Below are positions 35,511-46,971 of a stretch of DNA of 64,000 nt, one piece after another; position 1 is the stretch's first letter, and every line of letters begins with the position of its first letter. A program made the translations under genes and the position numbers. Where the stretch lies: positions 17,547,877-17,611,876 of the forward strand of contig OX578282.1 of NCBI GenBank assembly GCA_951217055.1. Reading direction: 5' to 3'. The DNA comes from Gerris lacustris. Lineage: Eukaryota; Arthropoda; Insecta; Hemiptera; Gerridae. Under the pieces are notes generated by a model. That model was given only the letters and a program-made list of their open reading frames with translations, was not told the DNA's origin and ran no database searches.

Positions 35511-36169
35511 CTGTCTTGCAGACTCGTATGCAATCAATTTTTACATCACCGCTTACCTCGCTGCCGAGAGGGTGGATAAGTTTTGATTTGGCTTGAGTTC
35601 AATGTCACTTCCTCCACCACCAATTTTAATAAATAAATATTGATTAGATGAGTCTAAATTAATATATTTTAGGTAATTCAATTATGTGTTTGTTAAATTA
35701 TTATCAACTCAACTAATATTCAAGATTAATTTTATTTTCAGAATCCAAAAGAGATTAAATAATAAATTTATGTAGTTCAAACAATATATAGAAAAGTTAT
35801 TTATGTTTTCTAGCTCATCATATTTAGATTTTAGGCTCCCACAAACACGAATTATTTGCAACGAAAAAAATCACGCAACTTAAGTACAATTCCTAACCGG
35901 ACTCGAAATTCACTGGTTTTTAAAAAATACACCGAAAAACCACCCCCATCCCCCGGGAAACGATAGGTACTTCAGCTAGTTTTTTCACGTATCTATATTT
36001 TTTTAATACTTGAACGCCTACATTAGTACAATTAAATCCATTAAACAAATACATTTATTTAATTTTCCTCAATTTTCTAATGGAAGTTAGTTCGTGTACT
36101 TACCACTAGGGGACTAAATTTGTCTTGATGCTCGGTTGGTTATTTTACTAATGGACTTAGAGGGGGTAA

Positions 36170-36461
36170 GGGGAGCTAGCGTAGCCGTGTGAGTTAAACC
36201 ACGTCTGCTCGGCCATCACTGAATCTCGAGTGGAACGAGACGGGGTTCGATTCCTCGCCGTGACACTCTGATTTATATGGCTCACTATTGATCACATCAT
36301 ACTCGCTTCGGCGGTACAAATGTACATATGTATGATGTGTGAAGTGGCTGGAACTCTCTACCGCGGGGCGTAAAAAGGGCCTGAATGATGGCCTAATTGC
36401 AAGGTTCGAACAAGTGGTTCGTCCTACCCGTCCTAGTAGAAAGTACTAGACTACTACTACT
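36170..36461 (+). mobile_element. tRNA-derived SINE with 11-bp duplication
   Basis: A 292-bp SINE. The tRNA-like head has a long variable arm (CTCGAGTGGAACGAGACG) as in tRNA-Ser/Leu, and a perfect B box GGTTCGATTCC at 36244-36254. The body holds TCTCTACCGCGGGGCGTAAA; the tail is a short (TAC)n. The exact duplication AGAGGGGGTAA occurs at 36159-36169 and 36462-36472. This is a well-preserved copy and hence probably recent (inference). Confidence 0.92.
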
Positions 36462-36996
36462 AGAGGGGGTAAAATGCATGTGCTGAGGGGTGTATTTGAG
36501 TGCTTTAAAGGCCTCGGGACTAGGTATATTACTGCCGCACACCGCAGACTTCATTTGTTATTAACACCCCCTTTCCAAGTACCTTATCAGGACTCACTAA
36601 AGTAACCAAGTAGAATACATTTAGAAACTGAACATACAAATCTTACACCAAATCTACAGCACAGCATGTTTTTACACTGCAGTGTTCTACTAAACAAAAT
36701 TTATTGAGTCTAGAAATAAGTTATTTTATAGAATAAAGCCGAATTTCAACCTCTAATGATCATCTTCATTGCCGGTGACGAGGAGTAGGAATGTAAAATT
36801 AAACAATTCAGAATAGGAGTTCTAGAGCCGTTCTCTCCATCTTGGAATTAAAAATTAAGTTATTATAAGCAATTAAAATTGTAAAGCAGAAAAGATAATG
36901 ATAAGACAATAGACAATTGACAATTTCGAATTACTTCTCAGTTAACTAATGCAATTGTTGTTCTCACAATTTTTGCATATTATGAGCATGTTGAGT

Positions 36997-37215
36997 GAGC
37001 CCCGGTAGCTCGAGTACGAGTGCAGTTGGCTTTCAATAAATCATTGAAGTTATGCAGTATCGAGCATGGTCAGTAGTTGGATGGGTAAACGTCACCTCTG
37101 ACCACAGCTCTGGGTTCAATTCCTGAACCGGGCCCGTTCAATGTCTACCCAGCATTGATTAAACAAATGGGAAGCTGATCAAAAGATTTAGCGCCTCCAG
37201 GTTTTTTGATAAAAA
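36997..37215 (+). mobile_element. tRNA-derived SINE, second family
   Basis: The head AGCCCCGGTAGCTCGAGT can pair with GAACCGGGC further on, as an acceptor stem. A B box GGTTCAATTCC lies at 37113-37123. The distance between the A-box-like TAGCTCGAG and the B box is longer than in a tRNA, so the head has an insertion. The tail has GATAAAAAAAAAATG. The duplication is not clear. Confidence 0.65.
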
Positions 37216-38057
37216 AAAAATGTATTAACTGTAAGCAGAGTTGTCAAGATATGGTTTACCGACCAATTTGTGAGTGATGGGCTTGGTTGTCTGGTATCAA
37301 TCCAATATTGGATTCATAAAAGGCTCCGTCGACTTGTTCAAAGGATATACTTCGTGGTCTATATCTTCGGGCGTAAGCCCACCGGATTTTCAAAATATGG
37401 TTGAATAATTACGGTTAAAAGAAACATTCTTTATGCTCTCAGCAATCTCTCCCTAATTTACTCTGGAGTTTTTCTTGAATAAGCAACAGCTTATTCAAGA
37501 AAATATGAGTTATTTTATTACAATACTCCAATTAATAAGTTTTCTATTTGAAATTACAAGTCTAGTGGACTTGACCCTAAACCACAGATGTAGCAAGAAA
37601 CTATAAGAAAGGGAAACTCTTCAAATATTTGGTGTCTTTATATATTGTTTAATATATTGTTGTCTTTTTTTTGTCTTTATATATTGTTTAATTTTTTTTG
37701 TGTTCTGGTATAATTCAATTAAAAGGGTAGAGAATATAAACAAGAGCAATATTCTATTCTCCAAGTCTTGTAAAATCTGGATATATACTGTGACATCAAT
37801 AGCACAACTTAAATCCTGGCCAATATATTGAAGCTAGCCAAAAGTAATAAAGTCTGGCCAATAAAGAAACCAGACTGGATAACGTGTTACATACTTACAA
37901 AGCATGCCCAAGAGTGTTCAGCATTTGACAAGCAGGACATGATTTCTGAATATATTTCTCTAGGGGACTACTACTACTACTTCAAAGAAGTAATAAATTA
38001 TATACCATTCGACTATAGAGACTATACAAGTATATAAATATTATGCAAATATATAGT
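37216..38057. other. Unassigned non-coding stretch
   Basis: A tandem GTCTTTATATATTGTTTAAT word lies at 37633-37690. A 69-codon frame (37828-38037) has no recognisable motif. It may be the decayed upstream part of the LINE remnant that follows. Confidence 0.35.
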
Positions 38058-38241
38058 TTATTCGGTCATATTCAAAGGAGCAGAATTGTGAGAAAAACCT
38101 TGAATACTTGGATAGAAGAAAGAAGAGGAGAGGTCAAAAATCGCAGGTTTAACAAAGCTGACAAATCTACTGATGCTTGACGCCCATAACTGGAGGACGA
38201 TAAATCCAGATAGAGTAATATTTACAGAAATAATAAAGTAA
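38058..38241 (+). pseudogene. C-terminal remnant of a LINE reverse transcriptase (frameshifted)
   Basis: One frame reads LFGHIQRSRIVRKTLNTWIE followed by EERRGEVKNRRF. A second frame, starting inside the first, reads on to LMLDAHNWRTINPDRVIFTE and stops at TAA 38239-38241. The order GHI.R...R...W..ERRG, then a short gap, then NWR.I...R, is the pattern at the C-terminus of several non-LTR retrotransposon polyproteins. A frameshift between the halves makes it a pseudogene. The clade cannot be told. Confidence 0.45.
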
Positions 38242-39374
38242 CAAGTAGCAATATTCGAGAGGCTAGGGTCAACCTAGGACTTACCAAAAGGAAGTAAAGG
38301 AACATCTGAAATTCTTCACTGAACTGGGATGCAGTCAAAAAAAGAACTCATAGAAGTGTGTTAGCATCCAACATGTCAACTAAGAGGCACGCGTCTCGTG
38401 ATTAATGATGATCCATTAATCCTTCTAATTCCCTCATTTAATTGATGCGAACTAGAGACAAAAATAATTATTACTTTAAACCATACACATTATTTTAAGC
38501 TGCGTATTAATTTACAAGCATAAATCAGTTGTAATTATGACTGAAGAATTTTAACAATTGATTAGATTCAATTTAAACAATTCATCTTGAATGCCTGTCA
38601 CAAGATAAGAAATTACGACGTCAGATAATGTTATGTGAATTGAAACAGATTCAATCTGACACTAGACAGGTTCTACTGGAACGGGGCCAAAGGCTAGGAA
38701 TCTACTCACTAAAATATAATCAGGGGTTGAAAAGATTTAGTGTCTTCTGCCTAAGCAAATGTCCGATGTCCGGGAGTCGTTAGGCTGGAAGACAAGAGCA
38801 CCTCCGACTGCTTGAAAAACTATACATGAAACCTCGCGCATCAAGTGATTTGTGGATCTGTCTAGAAATGGCTCCGGCTTTATTTGTCTTGAAATAGACA
38901 GCACTAAAACTGTATTTTCTCCCTCTTTTGAAACAGTTGGTTTCTGGAAGTGTCAATAAATTGGTCTCAATGTAAAGGCATGGGTCTTAACTAACAACCC
39001 ATCACGTCCCCCAATCGTCATAGTGAATAGTAGTCTTACCACCTGGAGCTTAAACACTAAAAGACAAACATAATAATTGACAGAGACTAAGGGGATAAAC
39101 ATATTAGACCTTAAGAAAACTAACGAGCTCTGTTATTCTAGCAATAGTTTAGTTTAGCTGTAATCCAGAAATACGCGTGTAAAAGATAAATTAAGACTTT
39201 CATTTTACTTTAGAAGAAGAACTATAAAAATAAGTCTTTTCTCCAAAAGGGCCCAAATTAGACGTGTTTTGAAGTATTAATACATATTTATGCAAAAAGC
39301 GTGATAGTAAAGCTAAGACAACATAAGGTAGATTTTATTCGACCAGTTATTTTCCCCAGGTACGTTATTTACAC
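38242..39374. other. Unassigned non-coding stretch
   Basis: Near-average composition between 38640 and 39010 (CTACTGGAACGGGGCCAAAG, CTCCGACTGCTTG) without a usable frame. No element ends are seen. Confidence 0.35.
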
Positions 39375-39377
39375 TAA

Positions 39378-40088
39378 AAAGCCTCTTTCACACGAAACAC
39401 TCGGTGTCCAGCCACTGAACCCCGAGCTACTGCCGATACACAGTAGTAAATGGGAGCGTTTACACGGGAACATGGTGTCCCGAGCCACTGGACACAGTGC
39501 CTCATCGCTAGCTCTCCCCTCGAGTGGCAGGGACACTCATCGTGTCCAGGCCACTGCTGGTACATTCAGCTGTATGAGAGCGATTACACTAGTGGCTCTT
39601 AATATGGACTTTAATATTGTATAGACTATTTTTTAACATTTGAATTATTACTGACGCAATGAATGAATGTTTTGAAACTGAACATTTCATAGAGCTGATT
39701 CGTGAAAGATCGATTTTATGGGAGTTCATGCTGAGGAATATTCAAATATAGTCAACAACACAGTGATGAACATCAAACCAACAGTGATGAAGATGCTGCT
39801 TTTAATTTGAAGCAATTAATAATTGTGAATTTACTATTCATGAAGATTTTTAATTTTAAATAATTGTTATTGAAATAAAATTCTACGATAACCAAAACTT
39901 CTTTTTATTTCACTCACCTAATGGTTACAAACAATCGTTCTATCCCTGGGATACATTTTCGCTTATCGGTGTCTTGATATTTAAATAAACATTTTACTTT
40001 TTTATACAGTTCATGAAAAGTCGACTTTGACATCCGGAAATAATTAAATAACTTTCTTTTAACTGAGTGTCTCTTGTGAAAGAGGCCT
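39378..40088. mobile_element. PIF/Harbinger-like non-autonomous element
   Basis: Ends AAAGCCTCTTTCACACGA and (right end reversed) AGGCCTCTTTCACAAGA, both continuing to a shared ACACTC. TAA flanks both sides (39375-39377 and 40089-40091). The left third is GC-rich with mirrored CAGTGGC/GCCACTG words (TGTCCAGCCACTG, GAGCCACTGGACAC, CCAGGCCACTGC). No transposase; the 107-codon frame on the + strand is a by-product of the mirrored region. Confidence 0.8.
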
Positions 40089-40249
40089 TAAATCTTGAAG
40101 AATGAAGCTCACGGAGTCCTTATTTAGTGGAATCACACAAATTTGTCCACACTTCTAAATCAATCCGCTTTAACAAACGCATTAACTCGAAAAGCCTTTG
40201 CAATAAATCAGTGTTAGTCGTCAAAATAAGCGCCCGGTCCAATTTGGTA

Positions 40250-40800
40250 TTAGGTGTTGCCGACTAATTTGAGTCATCCATCAAATAAGCCGAGTACCGA
40301 GGGAAAAAAGAAAATAGGCGAGTCGAGGTTTTTCTTCAAACTCAGGAGGGTTAGGCGAGAAAACACCAAGGGGGAAAGAACAGCAAAAAAAAAGTATATA
40401 GAGGGGAAAAAGGAAGAGAAATCTTTCCTGAGGCTCTTGGCAAGATAAAAGTTGCGCAGTTAACGTTAAATTACAAGGGGGAGGGTCCCGTTGTACGTAA
40501 CCACAGTAACCTAATTGGAGTGCCGACTCATTACCAGGGGCTCTCTTCAACAGCCCGCCAGGGTGCCTTCTCTCGGAAAGAGGAAAAAAACCTGACTCAA
40601 AGAAAAGTAAAGGTACCTCTCGCCGACAAAAGGAAAAAAACCTGTGGAAATAGACTTGACTGATGTAAGCAGGAGAAAAATTGCAGATGGTTGCACCAAG
40701 AGTCGGATATAAAACCAACAAAGGCCAACGTTTAAAATGGTAAATACCCCAGTTTTAAATACAAATAATGAGGTCTCCAATGGGAAGTCGTCTTTTTTTA
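40250..40800. other. Purine-rich, strand-biased block
   Basis: The + strand holds many G/A runs (GGGGGAAAGAACAGCAAAAA, GGGGAAAAAGGAAGAGAAA). The longest open frame in the window, 146 codons on the minus strand (40281-40721), lies here. Its F/L/P-rich translation is what C/T-rich sequence gives by chance. No domain is recognised, so it is not called as a gene. Confidence 0.4.
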
Positions 40801-41029
40801 AATAGTTAAATAATGAGATGGTTATAAAAAGATTTCAAGAAGAATAACATAAAATAAGTGATTTCTCTTTTGTAAAAAGTTATTTATTTAATAACACTTA
40901 AAGGTTTATTGTCCTCATCTATTCAAATTAAATATTGCATTTGAACCAAATACAATAAAGGAAAAATTTTGTATTAAAATAATAACCATTTAAGTTTGAA
41001 CAAAAATGTTTAATGAATTATTCATAGCT

Positions 41030-41150
41030 AAACGAGCCGTTAAGTCCGTAGCAACGGGCTTAATGTTATGTTTAGAAAAAAAGCATAATTCATTAAATTA
41101 ATTTATGTAAGTTAATCTATTTGAAGACCAACAAATAAAAACAAAAATTA
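41030..41150 (+). repeat. Family C dispersed repeat, copy 6 (truncated)
   Basis: GTAGCAACGGGCTTAATG then, after a short gap, CTATTTGAAGACCAACAAAT: the proximal half of family C without the AATAAATGTGG box. Confidence 0.6.
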
Positions 41151-41686
41151 ATTTCAATTTTTTTAATTATTTAGAAAGAAATTAAATTTCTTTGGCACAT
41201 ATCTTAATTTGATTCTCTCATTAGTGTTTTATAATGTTTTAATTAATACACTGGATATAACGTTTCTTTTTATCTAAACATAAAAAAAAGTTTAAATAAC
41301 AGAATATTGGACAAGCGCGGCCCACTTGAATTTAACTTTTAAGTTGCACTTTGTTTTTGGTTTATTTTCTTTTACCCTAATTCTTTTTTACGTCTCTTAC
41401 AAGCTTCCAAAAATGACAAATTTGGCCCTCCAATTAAAAAGTTCGATGATCCCCGAGTTAAAATGCAGTTGGTAAACCATCTTGCGGGAAAAAAAAAAAT
41501 ATATATATTTATACTCGTATATAAAAAGTTCGAATCTCAGAAATTCGATTAGCGATTTTTGTTTTTCTTTTGTGGCATCCTTAAAGCAACAATTGGTGAT
41601 GATTTTAACGAGCAATTACCTCAGGAGCACAATTAAAAATAATACATCTTTAACACCAGAATACACATGACAACATATTATTAATG

Positions 41687-41690
<4 letters not shown>

Positions 41691-41765
<75 letters not shown>
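41691..41765. repeat. (TA)n microsatellite
   Basis: An uninterrupted TA tract of about 75 bases. Confidence 0.97.
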
Positions 41766-41767
<2 letters not shown>

Positions 41768-41827
41768 CAATTATGATATTCAGTAGAAAATGCAGATATA
41801 GTCAAAATATAATTTTATCCAGTTTTT

Positions 41828-42215
41828 TTACTTTCTTATATTAAGTGAAAGCAATGTGATAGCGCGAATATTGATGGATTTGAACGTTTTGTTTTTATAT
41901 TTTTGAGTCCAAAAAAGTGATTTTTAAAAAATGTCAGTCTGTCTTCTGTTGCAGACGCGGCTGTGGAGCCTAAACTACAGGGCCAATTATGACGAAATTT
42001 GCCATACATGTTTAGAAAAATCATACCTCGACGCAAAATCGAGAAATCTATTTTGGTTCCAAATTTTGGGGTACAACCCCCCAAAAACTTTTAAAAAAAC
42101 ATGAAAAAATTATGTCTCGTAAATGATTCCGACGATTTTGATTTCTAAAGTGAAGTCCATTTAAATATTAATCTTATGATATAAGCCGTTTTCCCAGGAA
42201 AAATCTAGTTCCTGA
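41828..42215 (+). repeat. Family B dispersed repeat, copy 3
   Basis: The most compact copy: GCAATGTGATAGCGCGAAT, AAACTACAGGGCCAATTATG, GGGGTACAACCCCCCAAAAA, GAAGTCCATTTAAATATT and the end GTTTTCCCAGGAAAAAT. The minus-strand 82-codon frame here mirrors the frame in copy 2 (MG.. CGTKI.FSI-like words) only because the repeats are homologous. Confidence 0.7.
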
Positions 42216-43560
42216 GAAAATATCTTTAAACGCAGACGGAGAGCGATTCCCCACCGAGGAGAAGTTATTTTTATGATAAAATGTTCAATAATAATTAAAT
42301 GTACCTACATAAACTCAAAAACTAATCTAATGGCAAACACGGGGCTAAGTTTTAAGAACACCTATATATATGAGAAAGTTTGCCTGAGATGTTTTAGACC
42401 GATTTTTTTTTATTTTTATGTATCATCAGTTAAAAGAAAGATTTATTTGAACTGCATTTTCCCTACTTCATTATTTTTCACAAATAATGTACTGATACGT
42501 TTAAAGCCTATTCAGAAAGCTTTTGACTCAAAGCAAGTTGATTTTTTTTTTTTAGCTTGAGATTTAAAATAACCAATAGAGCTGAGCGTGAGAGAGAAGC
42601 ATGAATATTCAAAAGCTAAATGATATACTGGATTAACATAAGAGCCTCAGCCCAAAAAACCTCTTCCAAAACCCTCAGGTATAAACCACCAGCTTCACGC
42701 CGATAAAGCTGCCCTTTAATCAAATGGAGCGTCCTCTTTCACAGCTTTTTGATTATTTTTGTTCTCTTTCTCTAACTTTTTAAACCAAATTTTATTCCAA
42801 ATACATATAAAAGAGCACTCTAAATTCTGCTATTTTACCAAAACAGCGAGACGTATATTATTTATGCTTAAATAATTATTCTGGAAGTTTACTGTGATTA
42901 ACGATATAGCAGAGCATATTATGCCAGTCTCAGACAGGAGAGTAATGAAACGGTGGTCTTAGATGCATAATTCTAATCCTCTCTTACGATAAATACAACC
43001 ATATATAATATTTAGACTAAAGTATAACAAATAAACTGATAAAATTGGGTCAGACAGAAGAAAGTAACACGTTTGCAAAATAATAATAATAATAATAATA
43101 ATAAATATAAGTCAAAAGTTTTTTTTATAAAACAGTAAATGATAAATTTCAATTTAACGTCCCACTAATTTCTAGTTGTCCGATTGACTTCGCTTTGTTT
43201 ACGTTTAAAGAACTTTTAGCTTACGTTCTTCCGGAAAATGTTAGAATAAGAGGGTTTTAAAAGTGGGGAAGACGTATGACAAAACAAAGGGCTTTAAAAA
43301 CAACTTCAGTCCTCAAAATGTAAAGAGGGACAATTTTTTAAAAAAAGTTATTCGGACAACTAGAAATAAGTGATTTGTTAAATCAGACTCAATAAATAAG
43401 TATGCGCTAAATTTGAGTTAGTAATACTGATTTAAAAATAACAAATCTCACTTCAAAACTCTTAATTAAACTATAAATTAATTTTATAGAAACAATTAAT
43501 AAGCATTTTCAATTTTTAAAATAACAACTTTACAATGATGAAGGAATTGGGTCCCACAGA
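42216..43560. other. Unassigned stretch with a (TAA)n microsatellite
   Basis: A (TAA)n run lies at 43080-43107. The rest is AT-rich. The 95-codon frame at 42273-42560 is low-complexity without recognisable motif. Confidence 0.4.
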
Positions 43561-43564
43561 GCAA

Positions 43565-43790
43565 CAAAGCTAGTTTTGCCGATTCGCCAATGCACCTGCG
43601 CCAAATGATGCAATGCTTCGGCCGAGGCCTGTTGGAGGCCTTGATATGCACTCATGATGTGCAGGTGTAACCGGGAAATCATACTTTGAGACGGAGGTAA
43701 TACGATGCCGCGTCTACAGGTATTGAAATGGATCTTGCCGATTTCAAGGAATCATACGCCACGTCGAACGTATGAGTAGTCATGTAGTGA
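43565..43790. other. Isolated GC-richer block of unknown nature
   Basis: Contains GATTCGCCAATGCACCTGCG, CTTCGGCCGAGGCCTGTTGG, GATGTGCAGGTGTAACCGGG and CGTCTACAGGTATTGAAATG. CACCTGC is mirrored by GCAGGTG about 90 bases on, so it may fold. No open frame longer than a short exon, no element ends. It could be an exon, a regulatory block or part of an unrecognised repeat. Confidence 0.35.
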
Positions 43791-44804
43791 TTATTATAAA
43801 CATATTAATCAAGAAATGAACAGTTAAATATATATATAGTGTAATAAAAAAGTGATCTTATTCCAAAAAATGACAGGATTTAGTTTGTCCATTTTAGTCC
43901 ACTGTATTACCCATAAGATAAGATGAGCTTTTCTTTTACATTTCCAGAAGTTTCAAATAAATGAAACTGGAATTGCGCCTGGTGAATTTTTGAAGAGGAT
44001 ACCCTTGTAATTTCCAATTTTAATCCCGTGCACTCTTACCTCTTTGAACACTTTACATATCATGGATAATTTTAAAAAATAACTATGTTTCTGACAGATT
44101 TGTTTAAAGCCTACACTTACTACAAGATTTTTTTTTCAACTGCAGGGTTATACATATTTTCAAGCGTGCCTTTTTTATATTCGAAGTGGTTTGAGTACAT
44201 AGAATCTTGTACAAAAGGGAAGTTTTTCTCTCGGGGTGGATTACTCTCTCTACTCCCCTTAGGTTGGATTGAAAATTCCCTGTGAATAATCAATTTTCTC
44301 CTATTAGATGGGTCTAAAGGTTTTAAGCACTTCGGTGTTATCTATTAAAGAGAAAATGTCAAAAGCAGATGCTGCCTCTCGATCTGGAACAGGTTATCGG
44401 TGGAGGGTTTTACGGATACTTGATAATTGAAACGGACGTTTCATCAATCTACCTATAGGGTGGGAGAGGAATCTAAACATTCTGACAAACGTCATGGACA
44501 GCACTTGTTGAACCCAATCTAGAGGCCTATGTTTACTCTACCTCTTCACTTAAAACCTTTGAAATCTGAAATATTTCCTACATTCTATCACATAGAATTA
44601 GTTTATTAGCAAGGTAGGTTGGCATATAAAACCACATGATTCATACCCTCTTCAGTTTTACCATTGAATATTTTATAATATTTGAATCGATAGGGTTTCA
44701 AGTTGCTTTGATCAAATTCTAAATAAATTCGTTGGTTTAAACCTGTTTAGTTCATTGACAAACTGAAATAAATATTTACAAGACTTACTTCATAATACCT
44801 ATCT

Positions 44805-45000
44805 TTATTTATTTATTTATTTTGTATATAAAAGGCCAAATCTCTTTACAAAGGATTTTGTCTAAACCGTACCATCGATATGCCTCCGTGAAGGGACGAT
44901 GAGAGAAGAAAAATGAGCCCAAGATCGAGGTTGGACTTTGCTCTTCCTTTTTTTTGCTCGGTCCCCGGATCTATATTAATAAATAAGTAGTAAATTTCTT
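44805..45000 (-). repeat. Possible retroposon 3' end with (AAAT)n tail
   Basis: On the minus strand, GATCCGGGGACCGAGC is followed by non-repetitive sequence and closes with a run AAATAAATAAATAAATAAAG at 44804-44822, like the tail of a SINE or LINE. No other copy is in the window. Confidence 0.35.
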
Positions 45001-45537
45001 GATTAGCTTATTATCAATCTATTTACAAAAATGTTCAATAGAAACCGTTTTTAACCAAACTGTTTTCGTCTAATTGTATTATTGAGAAAAAAAACACCCT
45101 CCGATCTTTCTATGAGGTTAGGCTGAATAGGCGCACCTGATGTGAAGTTGCAATAACTGAATCGTTTTATTATGCACAATGCACATTGACAAATGCGAGT
45201 CCATCTGTACTGATGCGCCACTGCAGGTTTACTTGGACCGGAGTTTAAGGTCGAAATAAAACAGAAATTCGAACCCAGCTTGAACTGGTGAAGCTAGGAA
45301 ATTAAGATAGTGGAAAAGACGTTCCTTTAAGACTTAATCACCTATCAGTATGAAATAATTCCAATTTTAACTTAGGACGGGGTTAGAATAACGTTAAGAT
45401 AGAAGCAACGAAAGGTGTTAATAGAAAAGATATAGGTATACAAAAATATTTTGCTTATAGAAAGAGAAAACTTAAAAAAGGTCTGTCCTTTATGGTAATC
45501 AAGATCTAATTAGGGATTATTTTAAATTTGATAAATA

Positions 45538-46316
45538 GGTGGAAAAGAAGATCTTGGGGCACAGGTATGCACTTGGGAGCCCGCAATACGCTCATGCAGT
45601 GCCGGCGTAACAAACAGCATAAAATGAAGGGTGATCCGATTCCGTTGACAAAACCCAGGTTAATGTATAAGCGAGAATTTCATTTGCGAAAGGGTGAGTT
45701 ATGCGGGTATAGCTGACTCCGAATTTACAATTTAACCGTTTTTTGGGTGGGTGAGATATGCGGGTCTAGCTAACCTCTATTATATGTAAAAAGAAGTTAT
45801 AAATATATAAACAGAATAAGTCACGAGATAATATGGTTGTAAACAACTGGAAAAACCATCTGATGTCAAAGAATATTTGACAAGATATAGAGTATAGATT
45901 GGTTTTTTGGGGTAAAAAGAGTGGGGAAAATTTTATTTACATAAGAAAGAGCCACGAGATGCCTATTTGTATTTTAAATGAAATAGCCTTAAGGTTCCAC
46001 GACCTTGACTTGTATTTAGAAAAAGAGTGTCCTGATGTCTAATTAAGTTTACAAAATATGTTTAAATTATTAATGCGAAGTTAGCTAGACCCGCATATCT
46101 CACCCACCCAAAAAACGGTTAAATTGTAAATTCGGAGTCAGCTATACCCGCATAACTCACCCTTTCGCTAATGAAATTCTCGCTTATACATTAACTTGGG
46201 ATTTTTCAACGGAATCGGATCACCCTTCATTTTATGCGGTTTGTTACGCCGGCACTGCATGAGCGTATTGCGGGCTCCCAAGTGCATACCTATGCCCCAA
46301 GATCTTCTTTTCCACC
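45538..46316. repeat. Foldback with two 237-bp arms
   Basis: Arms 45538-45774 and 46080-46316 are inverted copies of exactly equal length with only about six differences by eye (about 97% identity). Each arm runs from GGTGGAAAAGAAGATC to GGGTCTAGCTAAC and contains two 26-bp direct repeats of GGTGAGNTATGCGGGTNTAG. The 305-bp spacer is AT-rich. Both arms have an open frame (RWKRRSWG, then GMHLGARNTLMQC), but the arms are one duplicated sequence, so this is not independent evidence for a protein. Confidence 0.9.
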
Positions 46317-46639
46317 GAATTGTGTAATTTGGCTTTTTAGAAACAAGTATAAAGTCTAGATTTAGCTTAGCTGTTCCTCGATGGTAACATGGTTTGTGAA
46401 CCATTGTAATAAAAATAAATAAAAAAAATAAAAATACATTAAACATAAATTTGTAGCGATTCACAGTCGATATCTGCATATCCATGGTATGCATATTATA
46501 ATACCATAGATAGCAAGCAATATTTTTATAAAGTTTTCATTAACTAAAATTATTCATTATTGTCTTTAATCAATAAAAACTATATAATTAACAGGTTTAA
46601 TGAATATGCTTAAAGCAAAATTCCCCCCCCCCCCAAAAA

Positions 46640-46971
46640 AAAAAATATTTACACATGATCAAAAGGGCAGAAACCAATCAGGGTCAAACGTGTAACGAGT
46701 TGGGAGACCTGGAGCACATTATTATGAAGTGTAAAACATTTGAGGATAATAGAAAACTACTTCTCGACAACATACCTAAAAGCATTGTGAGACCCGTGGA
46801 CTACAAATCTCTCCTCAGGAGCAAAAATTTAAGAGTATACAAAGAATTATCTACATTTTTGAAGAAGGGGAAAATTAAAACTTAATATTGTTAACAACTA
46901 AAACAATTATGGTTGTATGGTGTAAAGCCAATGCCAAATAAAGGAAAAAAAAAAAAAAAAAAAAAAAAAAA
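46640..46971 (+). mobile_element. 5'-truncated LINE 3' end with poly(A)
   Basis: The segment holds the last 76 codons of a reverse-transcriptase polyprotein (46655-46885), a short 3' UTR with GCCAATGCCAAATAAAGG and a poly(A) tail of about 27 bases (46945-46971). Strong 5' truncation and a poly(A) tail are typical of Jockey/I-type LINE copies. The 5' junction lies near the C-run/A-run at 46622-46645. Confidence 0.75.
46655..46885 (+). pseudogene. LINE ORF2 C-terminal fragment
   Basis: The frame holds TCNELGDLEHIIMKCKTF, matching the C..(G).. E.x.HI...C..F zinc-knuckle-like motif that closes many non-LTR ORF2 proteins. The following DNRKLLLDNI and LRVYKELSTFLKKG fit the usual C-terminal helices. 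The first cysteine pair is only partly preserved. The start shown is arbitrary because the copy is 5' truncated; upstream domains are missing. Confidence 0.65.

Noticed and set aside
36170..37215. Functional tRNA genes
   Set aside because: The tRNA-like segments are joined to SINE bodies and have abnormal arms, so they are SINE heads.
40281..40721. 146-codon minus-strand frame, the longest in the window
   Set aside because: Its F/L/P/S-rich translation follows from a C/T-rich strand; no domain, signal or recognisable motif was found.
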